From Stramenopiles sp. TOSAG23-3 (lineage: Eukaryota > Sar), in assembly GCA_900128585.1 (NCBI GenBank), contig LT642720.1:1-11923 (forward strand): a stretch of 11,923 nt of DNA, read 5' to 3'. The position numbers and the translations under genes are program-made. The notes under the pieces were generated by a model, which ran no database searches, had not been told where the DNA came from, and was given only the letters and a program-made list of their open reading frames with translations. Shown piece after piece: positions 5,624-11,923 of the stretch (positions are counted from its first letter, which is position 1; each line of letters opens with the position of its first letter).

Positions 5624-8600
5624 TTACTCGTGCACCCCGACCCAGAACGAATTGCAGACGTTGAACCATTTCGGGGGCTTGTCCGTGTTCCCCCGGCTCG
5701 GCTTCTTCCCGCCCAAGACTTGCATCCCCGTCAACGCCACGGACCCCAGCTTTCGCTTCCGCTTCCACTTGGGCGACTTCTTCTTCCCGCTCAGCTTTTG
5801 CTTCCGTTTCTCCTCCTCCTCCCGCTGAATGACGTCTTGCTCCCATTGCTTCAGCCCCTTGACGCCCACCCGGGCGCTGGTGCTGCTCACCCCGGTCCCT
5901 CGGGACTCCGTCGTCCCCGGGCGATGGGGCGGGCCGCGCTCGACGAACTGGAGCACCAGGACCACGGTCCCCTCGCAGTCGGCGGCGGTGGGGGAGAACG
6001 GCCCGGGCGTCAGCGGGGACCGTGCCTTCGGAAGCTCCAAAAACGGGACGCCGTTCCAAGCGCACCCCTTCGCTACGAACGCCACCCCCGACCCTTCGTC
6101 CTTGCACATGTCGATCAGAACGCCCAGGAGGGCCCGGTCGTCCGAGTGCTCGAGGGACAGGGTGTACTCGCTCTCTGGCCGCATCACGTTGAAGAGCCGG
6201 AGGTGCCCGATGGCCCGGCGCACGGCCTTTCGGTTCTTCTCGGAGAGCAGGATCAGCGGCAAGTGCAAGTTCTTCACGTCCGTGAGCTTCGGGAACATGC
6301 ACAGGATCGATTCGATCAGGTGGTGCTCCCGGTTGATGCGGAACTGGTTCTCGTACGCCTCCTTGCTCTGCTGGTCGAACGACGGGTGTACTTCGTGGTG
6401 GTGCTCCCCGTGGGCGACCAGGTTCATCAGCCGAGAGAGCTGCAGGCACGTCAGGTTGAACTGCCAGCCCCCGAGCAAGCCTTTGATCCGGGTGTTGAAG
6501 AAGGCGTCCCGCTCCTCCATGCCGATGAACCCGGACACGAGCTCTTGGTGGTTCAGCGTTCGGTACGCCCGGCGAAGCATTTCCTCCAATTTCTCCACGT
6601 CCTCCACGGACGCTTGCGGGAAGCACTTTCGAAGGTACGCCGCGTGCGTCGGGGTGTCGACAAAATCGAACGACACCACCCCCCGGCGGGGCAGCTTCCA
6701 CTCCCGAGAAAAGCGTTGGAACGGCGCCGGCGCCGGGGCCGCCGGTTTCGCCGCGCCCTTCTTCGGCGCGGGCTTCTTCCTCCCCTTCCCGCCTTTCTTC
6801 TTCTCCGCGGGCGGCGGCGGGACCGGCGCCCGCGCGGCCGGGACAGAGTACTCTGCGTTTCGCACGCAGGACCACTCGTTCTCTGCCTGGGTAAAGTTGC
6901 AGCACGCCAGAAGGTTGCGGAAGAGCACCGTGGGCCCAAGGATCGGGTCCACGGACCCCCACGCGACGGCGTGGGAGGCCGTGTTCAACTTGTTCGCAAC
7001 GATGTGCTTCTTCCAGTGGAACGATTGCATGGTGTCCAAGGCGAGCAGCGCCTTGCACCGTTCGCGCTCCTCCTCGATCCCCAGGTCGAACGTGTAGTGC
7101 CCTGTCTGGTGCCACGGCGAGAAGCCGCTCAGGGCGACCAGCCGAGAGACGCCGTACTTGGAGCGAGGGGAAAAGAGCTGGACAAGGTTCGGGACGTCGT
7201 CCCCGGACTCGCCCAGTCGCGAATCGTACAGGTCCACGAGCTTGGGGAACAGGTAAAACAGTTGCTTGATTTTAAGTTCCTCGTCGCGGCACAAGCCCAG
7301 GAGCGTCTCCGCCTGCGCGACGGTGAACCAGTGGTCCTTTGCCAAGTACCGCACAAGGTCCATCTCGTTCCGCTTGTCGACGACCGCGCGGTCGTTCAGC
7401 ACGCGCTCCCAGACCCGTTCCATCTTGTCGTCCGGGATTGCGGCAAGGCAGCTGTTCTTGGTGAGCTCGGCCGTGCGGAGGAACTCGTTCGCCTCTGCGC
7501 CGTCCCGCAGCACCGTCTTCGAGGCCTCGAACTCCAACGAGAGCGTTCCCGTCTTCGGGATCTCCCAGAACGGATCATCGTGCCAGACGCTGCTGGTGTA
7601 CTTGGACTTTCCGACTTTCGCGGACTTCCACGTCAGCGGCCCCCCCAACCGTCCGACCCGCAAGAGCTCCTGCGCGACCGCGACGTCCGACAGCCGCTCC
7701 AGGTTGAGCTCGTACACCCCGTCCGGGGCGGCGTGGTCGAACGCGACCCGACACTTCGTCTTGTCCGTAATGTTGCACTTCGTCATCGTCACCGTGGCGT
7801 CATCGTACTCGCCCATGACGCCGAGGACGGCCCGTGCGCCCAGCTCGCCGATCATGTTCCCGTCCAGCGCAAGCGTTTTAATGTGCCTGTTCGAGGGGGG
7901 GAAGAAATCCTTCAAGTACGCCATCGTCATGCGGTCGCTCATGACATTGAACGACAGGTCTATTTCCGTAAGGGACAGGCAGTTGGCCATGGCGCCCAGG
8001 AGCAAGGACTCGTGGGTCCCGTTCCCAAACCCGTTGTACGCGAGGCGGAGGGACTTGACGTGGCAGTTGGACGACTCCAGGCCTTCCGCGATGTCCCTCA
8101 CCACTTGGACCCCGCGAAGTCGGTTCCACCCCAAGTCTAGCTCGACGATGCCGTTCATCCCGCTGGTCATGATTTTCGCGACCCCCTTCGCGGACCGAAG
8201 GGCGTTGTCCGAAGCGTTGAACACCTCGAGCGTGTGGCACTCGGCAACGGCGTCGAAAACGGGCTTCATCAGTGTGTCTCCGAGCCGGTTCCCTTTCAGG
8301 GAACAAAACTTCAGCTTGAACTGGCTCTTCAGTAGAAACCTTACGAGGGCCCTCGACCCTTCCTTTCCTATGCTATTGTTCGACAGGTCCAACGACGTGA
8401 CCGTCTCCATCCCGGTCAGCGCATTCAACAGCGCTGCCGCCCCCTTCCCCTTCAGCCCGTTGCTTGCCAAGTTAAACGTCGTCGTCCTCAGCGCCGTCTT
8501 GATCTGGAGGGCTTTGGAGAACGCGAACGCCCGGTCGTCCCCCATTCCGTACCCGTTGAAGTTCAGGCTGTCTAATTTGGACGTCTGTATCCGGCCAGTC

Positions 8601-9619
8601 TTGTGGTTTATGTTGGAGCGGTTTCTAGTGTAGTAGTCTAGCATGGGCTGGGGGGGCATGTGCATCTTTCTGCACTCCCGCAGGTACGTCGACCGGGGCG
8701 TGGGGGGTCGGGCGTACTTGGGTACTTTCTTCTTCCCCTCGGCCGCCTGGTCCTTCAGGGCCCGGGGGTGTGGGGGCGTCGGGGGCCGGGGCGCGGGAAA
8801 ATCTAACGGAAGGGTGTGCTTGTCCAGCTTTTTAAACTTTTGAAAGAACGCACTCCGTGCCCCACGCCCCCAGTACTGGTGCTTGGCTTTCATGATCGGG
8901 TCCTGTTTCCCCCCCGAAGCCCCCTCGTCGTCCGTGTCCCCGTCGTACATGAGCCCGGGAAGGACCGGCTCCGTCAGGAAGAACCCATCGTTGTCGTAGA
9001 ACTCCCTCGCACGGTTGGTCGCCAACGGGGGCCTCGCCGCGCTCTGCTCCGACGAGCTCAGCACCCGGTGCCGGTGGTGACTGGGCGCATGCTCGTGCTC
9101 TTTCCCGTTCTCCCCGTGGTGATGATGATGGTGCCCGTGGTGGTGATGATGGTGCCCGTGGTGATGATGGTGGTGGTGAGGGTGATGCCCGTCGCCCTCC
9201 TCTTCCGAAGACGTGGAGTCTTCGCTGGTGGACGTGGTCCACGTGGACTCTGCCGTTTGGGGGCGGGCCATGTCGTCGACTTGATCGTAAAACCTATCCC
9301 CGGTCTGTATCATAAACGGGAGGGCGGGCTCGTCCGCCCGTTGCTGGTGGAGTTTCGCCGATTCGTCCTCTTCGTCCTCGTACTGATCTGACACTGGGCC
9401 TTGAAGTTCGTCCCCAAACTCTGGATCGTCCTTCCGAAGCGATACGACCATGTCTTTCTGTACCTGTACCAGCAACACGTCCGACTTCTTCACACGCATA
9501 AACTTACTAAGGGAACACGCCACCGCATTCTTCGCACGCTCCGCCAGCGATGGACCAAAGGTTTGTTTCTTATCCTTCTTTCTCCCTTTCTTCTTCTTCC
9601 CCGCTTTCTTTTTCGCCAT
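5624..9619 (-). CDS. large LRR protein with polyhistidine tract and three C-terminal repeat modules
   Basis: 1331 residues. ATG 9619 has A at -3 and G at +4; the frame is open 11 codons further but only to a TTG. In order: a lysine-rich N-terminus (2-18); an acidic, Ser-rich region; a histidine-rich tract (145-168); and a Pro/Lys-rich linker. Nine ribonuclease-inhibitor-type LRRs follow (about 348-605, with LDLSNNSIG, LDLGWNRL, IDLSFNVM and LALDGNMIG). Then come three diverged modules. Each has a Y-x-[LF]-x-L strand (near 636, 842 and 1152) and, further on, an LP/IP-x-x-G-hydrophobic strand (687, 976, 1196; the last is interrupted). Modules 2 and 3 also share an upstream FPKL helix (791, 1109). 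A Lys/Pro/Ala linker (about 927-967) interrupts module 2. The C-terminus is basic. No kinase, nucleotide-binding or membrane segment is visible. It is probably an intracellular interaction scaffold; the function is unknown. Confidence 0.9.
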   Translation of the reverse strand: MAKKKAGKKKKGRKKDKKQTFGPSLAERAKNAVACSLSKFMRVKKSDVLLVQVQKDMVVSLRKDDPEFGDELQGPVSDQYEDEEDESAKLHQQRADEPALPFMIQTGDRFYDQVDDMARPQTAESTWTTSTSEDSTSSEEEGDGHHPHHHHHHHGHHHHHHGHHHHHHGENGKEHEHAPSHHRHRVLSSSEQSAARPPLATNRAREFYDNDGFFLTEPVLPGLMYDGDTDDEGASGGKQDPIMKAKHQYWGRGARSAFFQKFKKLDKHTLPLDFPAPRPPTPPHPRALKDQAAEGKKKVPKYARPPTPRSTYLRECRKMHMPPQPMLDYYTRNRSNINHKTGRIQTSKLDSLNFNGYGMGDDRAFAFSKALQIKTALRTTTFNLASNGLKGKGAAALLNALTGMETVTSLDLSNNSIGKEGSRALVRFLLKSQFKLKFCSLKGNRLGDTLMKPVFDAVAECHTLEVFNASDNALRSAKGVAKIMTSGMNGIVELDLGWNRLRGVQVVRDIAEGLESSNCHVKSLRLAYNGFGNGTHESLLLGAMANCLSLTEIDLSFNVMSDRMTMAYLKDFFPPSNRHIKTLALDGNMIGELGARAVLGVMGEYDDATVTMTKCNITDKTKCRVAFDHAAPDGVYELNLERLSDVAVAQELLRVGRLGGPLTWKSAKVGKSKYTSSVWHDDPFWEIPKTGTLSLEFEASKTVLRDGAEANEFLRTAELTKNSCLAAIPDDKMERVWERVLNDRAVVDKRNEMDLVRYLAKDHWFTVAQAETLLGLCRDEELKIKQLFYLFPKLVDLYDSRLGESGDDVPNLVQLFSPRSKYGVSRLVALSGFSPWHQTGHYTFDLGIEEERERCKALLALDTMQSFHWKKHIVANKLNTASHAVAWGSVDPILGPTVLFRNLLACCNFTQAENEWSCVRNAEYSVPAARAPVPPPPAEKKKGGKGRKKPAPKKGAAKPAAPAPAPFQRFSREWKLPRRGVVSFDFVDTPTHAAYLRKCFPQASVEDVEKLEEMLRRAYRTLNHQELVSGFIGMEERDAFFNTRIKGLLGGWQFNLTCLQLSRLMNLVAHGEHHHEVHPSFDQQSKEAYENQFRINREHHLIESILCMFPKLTDVKNLHLPLILLSEKNRKAVRRAIGHLRLFNVMRPESEYTLSLEHSDDRALLGVLIDMCKDEGSGVAFVAKGCAWNGVPFLELPKARSPLTPGPFSPTAADCEGTVVLVLQFVERGPPHRPGTTESRGTGVSSTSARVGVKGLKQWEQDVIQREEEEKRKQKLSGKKKSPKWKRKRKLGSVALTGMQVLGGKKPSRGNTDKPPKWFNVCNSFWVGVHE
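9116..9187 (-). repeat. polyhistidine-coding repeat
   Basis: CAC/CAT triplets encode a tract of about 24 residues that is His except for one Pro and two Gly, in the pattern H2-P-H7-G-H6-G-H6. On the plus strand it is a GTG/ATG array with CCC interruptions. It is in frame within the large LRR gene and could bind metal ions. Triplet repeats of this kind vary in length easily. Confidence 0.9.
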
Positions 9620-9720
9620 CTTTTTATGTACCGAAATGTCCTGCCCACGCAAGCGACTGAATGAATGTCCTTTCCCCCGCCCCCCCCCCCCACCAGAAAT
9701 AACCTAGATTCGAGGGATGG

Positions 9721-9765
9721 AACGAAACGAAACGAAACGAAAAGAAACGAAAAGAAACGAAAACG
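9721..9765. repeat. GAAAC pentanucleotide array
   Basis: Imperfect array of ACGAA/GAAAC units with two GAAAAG variants. Short GAAAC runs also occur upstream of the WW gene (3586-3606 and 3675-3684), so the two upstream regions share this sequence type. Confidence 0.85.
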
Positions 9766-9800
9766 ACGTTGCCGATCGAACCGAACCGAACTGTTCAATC

Positions 9801-9845
9801 CATTGGTGATCAATTCATTGGTGATCAATTCATTGGTGATCAATT
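9801..9845. repeat. three perfect 15 bp tandem repeats
   Basis: The unit CATTGGTGATCAATT occurs exactly three times in a row. Each contains the palindrome TGATCA. It lies 182-226 bases upstream of the large LRR gene's ATG, so it could be a set of protein-binding sites or a plain minisatellite. Confidence 0.9.
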
Positions 9846-9870
9846 CATTCTTCATTCGTTTCGTCAACTA

Positions 9871-9896
9871 TGTTTCACCAAAATGTTTCACCAAAA
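9871..9896. repeat. two 13 bp tandem repeats
   Basis: The unit TGTTTCACCAAAA occurs twice in a row. The core TCACCAAAAT also occurs at 3785-3794 in the island upstream of the WW gene, again beside the shared 15 bp element. Confidence 0.85.
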
Positions 9897-9939
9897 TGTG
9901 TTTGTTTGCATGAATTCGTTCTCTTTATCTCATCGACGT

Positions 9940-9954
9940 TTCCTTCCCTGTGTC
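9940..9954. promoter_or_regulatory. shared upstream sequence element, copy 2
   Basis: TTCCTTCCCTGTGTC, identical to 3811-3825. It lies 321 bases upstream of the large LRR gene's ATG. As at the other site, CACCAAAAT-type sequence sits between it and the gene, and a GAAAC-rich stretch lies closer still. Role unknown. Confidence 0.45.
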
Positions 9955-10239
9955 GATGTTATTTAAACCTATATATCTCAAAAAAATATAAGAAAATCGT
10001 TTAACGTCTTTCTTCTCCAAAATATTCATTCATAGAAAGATTATATTTAAGTATACCATACATTCGTAGTACTTAATGTAAACAATAATTAAAGTATACT
10101 TTTAAATCGTAGTTAATGGAAATCCTTCCCCTAGTACTACGCATTCCTTCGGGACATACGAACGGTTTACATAGGGAACATATACATTAGTATACATTCT
10201 ATTCGTACTTATAATGCTATGATAATTAAAACTTCGTAT

Positions 10240-11397
10240 TTAATTGGAATCGTGCGTCGATGTCGCTTTTCTAAGCCATTTCTTCGCGGCCCTGTGGCTG
10301 GTCATGTTCCGTTTGCAAATGGTCTCTATCAATGGGTCCATGTTTGGTGCCGTTTTCAAACTCAGCAGGGTCTCGTTGGACTCGTCCATGATCTTTGCCA
10401 GCGTTCGCACGGACTCGGCGTGCGTCCCGGCGTCGTTCAAGTTGAGGAACCGAAGGGTCTTGTTGACACGGAGCATTTCGGCGAAGGCAAGGGTGCCCTC
10501 GTTGTCAATGTCGTTGACTTGGGACTTGTCGTGCAAGAGCGTGTGGGATTCCAAGGACAGCCGGGTCAGGGTGGCGTTGGACCGGAGCATCTCCGCCAGT
10601 GCGCTGGCCCCTTGTGCCTTTATCTGGTTGCTGTCGAGCATGAGGGTGCTCAGCGTGGTGTTTTTCTTCAAGGCCTCGGCCAGGGCAACCGTCCCGTTGT
10701 TCCCGATCTGGTTGTCCGTCAGCGTAAGGCTGGTCAAACTATTGTTGTTCTCTAGGGCCGTTCCCAGCGCGCTCGCGCCGTCCTCCCCGATTTGGTTCGT
10801 GGACAGCATAAGAGTTTTCAACATCGTCGCCCCGTTCTTTATGGCCTCGCTCAAAGCCGCGACGCCCCCGTCTTTGATACTATTAGCCGTCAAGTCGAGG
10901 ATCGTCAAGCTCGCGTTGGCACCGAGCCAAGCGGCAAGCTTGCCCGTCCCTTCCCCTTGGAGCCCGGGCGTCCCGAACGTCAAGGAAAGCTTCTGAATCG
11001 TCGTGTTCCCCTCCAGCGCCGTGGTCAGAAACCCTACTCCGGCCCCCGATATCTGGTGCCCCCGCCCAAAGCTCAGCTCGGTCAACGTCGTGTTCCCTTT
11101 CATAGCCTCTGCCAACTTCTCCACCCACGCGTCCGAGGCCGCCTTCCCGCACTGCTCGTTGCAGGCGGCATGCCCCGCGCCCTTGGGGCGCTTCGCGTCC
11201 GTCAGCCGGGACACGCAGCTGGCGTTCATCCCAACGAGTTCTAAAATGTCCGCCTGGTCTAGTTTAAGCCCCATCTTAGAGAGTGTTTCCTTTCTAGGGT
11301 CCATCTCCTCTTCCTCCTCCCCTGAATATTCTTCTCCCTCCTCCTCCCCTTCCTCCTCTTCCTCGTACACGTTGGACGAGTTTCTGCAACACGACAT
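10240..11397 (-). CDS. ribonuclease-inhibitor-type LRR protein
   Basis: 385 residues, ATG 11397 to TAA 10242-10240, one exon. Residues 11-31 are almost all Glu and Gly (acidic tract). Residues 40-95 form a non-LRR cap with cysteines 61, 79 and 83. From residue about 101 come roughly nine 28-residue leucine-rich repeats of the ribonuclease inhibitor type. They have alternating strand (LTSLTLTDNQIG) and helix (GTVALAEALKKN) and regular Asn/Thr starts (NTTL, NASL, NATL). One repeat near 285-300 carries an insertion of about ten residues. The C-terminus is basic (AAKKWLRKAT). There is no signal peptide, membrane segment or nucleotide-binding domain, so it is a soluble intracellular interaction protein rather than an NLR receptor. 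It shares fold and strand with the large LRR gene but not its extra modules. Confidence 0.92.
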   Translation of the reverse strand: MSCCRNSSNVYEEEEEGEEEGEEYSGEEEEEMDPRKETLSKMGLKLDQADILELVGMNASCVSRLTDAKRPKGAGHAACNEQCGKAASDAWVEKLAEAMKGNTTLTELSFGRGHQISGAGVGFLTTALEGNTTIQKLSLTFGTPGLQGEGTGKLAAWLGANASLTILDLTANSIKDGGVAALSEAIKNGATMLKTLMLSTNQIGEDGASALGTALENNNSLTSLTLTDNQIGNNGTVALAEALKKNTTLSTLMLDSNQIKAQGASALAEMLRSNATLTRLSLESHTLLHDKSQVNDIDNEGTLAFAEMLRVNKTLRFLNLNDAGTHAESVRTLAKIMDESNETLLSLKTAPNMDPLIETICKRNMTSHRAAKKWLRKATSTHDSN

Positions 11398-11791
11398 TGT
11401 GGTTTATCGTTTGGTTTGTTTGTCGAGCGGTTCGTGTCGGCGCTTGGTCGTTTTGTTTTTTTCTTTTCTCTTTGTGAGGGTTATGAATTTTAAATACTGA
11501 GTGGTGTTCTCTCGGTTGGGGGTTTGGCAAAAGGGCTGAGAAGAATGTTCATGTCAATTGAACCAATTGAACCAACGGGGAAATGGAATGATCAATAGCA
11601 ACAGAAAGTATTATAGTCTCAAAGAAGAAGTTTGTAAGATGCGTTATTTACATATATAGTAATGATACAGTTTATCCGTTGTTGTAATTGAATTATGTAT
11701 TTTTATTGTTGATGGATCGATTCAAATGGTATTAATTAAGTTAATGACATTAAAATAGTCTGGATTATCTAAGTTTTGGTCCGAGCGAGGT

Positions 11792-11806
11792 CAAAGTACT
11801 ACTTTG
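11792..11806. repeat. 15 bp perfect palindrome
   Basis: CAAAGTA-C-TACTTTG, arms of 7 bp around one base. A second overlapping pair, AAGTAC/GTACTT, spans 11795-11811. It lies about 70-80 bases upstream of the possible ATG at 11873 and 36 bases upstream of the TATA-like box, a plausible site for a dimeric regulator. Confidence 0.5.
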
Positions 11807-11813
11807 TACTTCT

Positions 11814-11839
11814 TTCTTCTTTCTTATAGAAAAGAAGAA
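11814..11839. repeat. imperfect inverted repeat, pyrimidine arm and purine arm
   Basis: TTCTTCTTTCT (11814-11824) pairs with AGAAAAGAAGAA (11828-11839) except for one bulged base, across a three-base loop. It could form a hairpin in RNA or simply reflect simple sequence beside the promoter. Confidence 0.4.
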
Positions 11840-11841
11840 TA

Positions 11842-11849
11842 TATAAAAT
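11842..11849 (+). promoter_or_regulatory. TATA-like box
   Basis: TATAAAAT begins 31 bases before the ATG at 11873, which would leave a very short 5' leader. In AT-rich spacer such a match can arise by chance; the support is its position ahead of a start codon with adenines in front. Confidence 0.3.
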
Positions 11850-11872
11850 ATAGAATAACAATTAAAACAAAA

Positions 11873-11923
11873 ATGTATCTGTTGCAACAAGAAAAGGAGG
11901 AGGAGGAACAAGAAAACCCTGAA
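11873..11923 (+). CDS. possible N-terminal fragment of a Glu-rich protein, cut by the window end
   Basis: ATG 11873 has A at -3 and is followed by 16 further codons without a stop to the last base (MYLLQQEKEEEEQENPE). The Glu/Gln-rich start resembles the acidic N-terminal tract of the neighbouring divergent LRR gene, and a TATA-like box lies 31 bases upstream. Seventeen codons are too few to identify the product or to be sure it is coding. Confidence 0.35.
   Translation, partial: MYLLQQEKEEEEQENPE

Larger units (their letters stand above)
9620..10239. other. repeat-rich AT island upstream of the large LRR gene
   Basis: 620 bases holding the promoter and 5' leader of the large LRR gene (-) and the 3' end of the next LRR gene (-). 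Next to the gene is a C12 run (9680-9691). Then come a GAAAC/GAAAAG array (9721-9765), three 15 bp repeats (9801-9845), two 13 bp repeats (9871-9896) and the shared element (9940-9954). The far half (9960-10240) is strongly AT-rich, with GTATAC at 10051, 10094 and 10190. No coding ORF or RNA gene was recognised. Confidence 0.65.
11398..11872. other. divergent AT-rich spacer
   Basis: 475 bases between the start of the LRR gene (-) and a possible start of another gene (+). It contains T-rich sequence just upstream of the LRR gene, a 9 bp CAATTGAAC direct repeat (11555-11572), a perfect 15 bp palindrome, a polypyrimidine/polypurine inverted repeat and a TATA-like box near its right end. No tRNA or other RNA gene was seen. 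Confidence 0.6.

Noticed and set aside
5543-8140. 865-codon open frame on the plus strand
   Set aside because: It is antisense to the large LRR gene, starts at TTG, and has low-complexity Arg/Leu/Pro/Val-rich translation typical of the complement of GC-rich coding sequence. The minus-strand protein has recognisable LRRs.
9620-9652. 11-codon N-terminal extension of the large LRR protein
   Set aside because: The first codon is TTG, not ATG; ATG 9619 has a better initiation context.
10240-11397. NLR-type immune receptor
   Set aside because: The LRRs are of ribonuclease-inhibitor type, but there is no nucleotide-binding, TIR, CARD or membrane segment.

Overview
This window reads as nuclear DNA of a small unicellular eukaryote, probably a microalga or other protist with a compact genome. 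The genes are long, essentially intronless and GC-rich. They are divided by sharply AT-rich, low-complexity spacers full of simple repeats. The products are eukaryotic in type: a mitochondrial-type ferredoxin-fold protein with an arginine-rich leader, a WW/coiled-coil protein, and two ribonuclease-inhibitor-type LRR proteins. No bacterial ribosome-binding sites, operons, tRNA, rRNA, CRISPR or transposase genes were seen. The lineage cannot be fixed from the sequence. The LRR-plus-repeat-module architecture of the largest gene reminds me of proteins seen in stramenopile, haptophyte and prasinophyte algae, but that is from memory.

Layout, left to right. (1) 106-669 (+): an adrenodoxin-like protein that has lost every cysteine ligand of the 2Fe-2S cluster. 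(2) 670-972: a convergent spacer. (3) 973-3445 (-): a two-WW-domain, long coiled-coil protein whose reading frame breaks by one base in a run of ten G (2947-2956). (4) 3446-4604: an AT-rich island with a diverged ~200 bp tandem duplication, inverted repeats and simple repeats. (5) 4605-5541 (+): an unrecognised protein (ATG at 4750) carrying a perfect 79 bp direct repeat at its two ends. It is preceded by an out-of-frame signal-peptide-like ORF from 4605. (6) 5624-9619 (-): a 1331-residue LRR protein with a lysine-rich N-terminus, a polyhistidine tract and three diverged copies of a second module type. (7) 9620-10239: a second repeat-rich island. (8) 10240-11397 (-): a 385-residue LRR protein. 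(9) 11398-11872: a divergent spacer with palindromes and a TATA-like box. (10) 11873 to the window end (+): the possible first 17 codons of another gene.

Nothing shows that these genes form one pathway. The three minus-strand genes and the plus-strand genes are separate transcription units. Two pairs are convergent (1/2 and 3/4 in gene order, the latter only 82 bp apart at their stops) and two are divergent. The most distinctive observations are the cysteine-less ferredoxin, the 79 bp perfect repeat with its frame consequences for a secretory leader, the triple module in the large LRR protein, and a 15 bp sequence shared by the upstream regions of the WW gene and the large LRR gene at a similar distance from each start codon.
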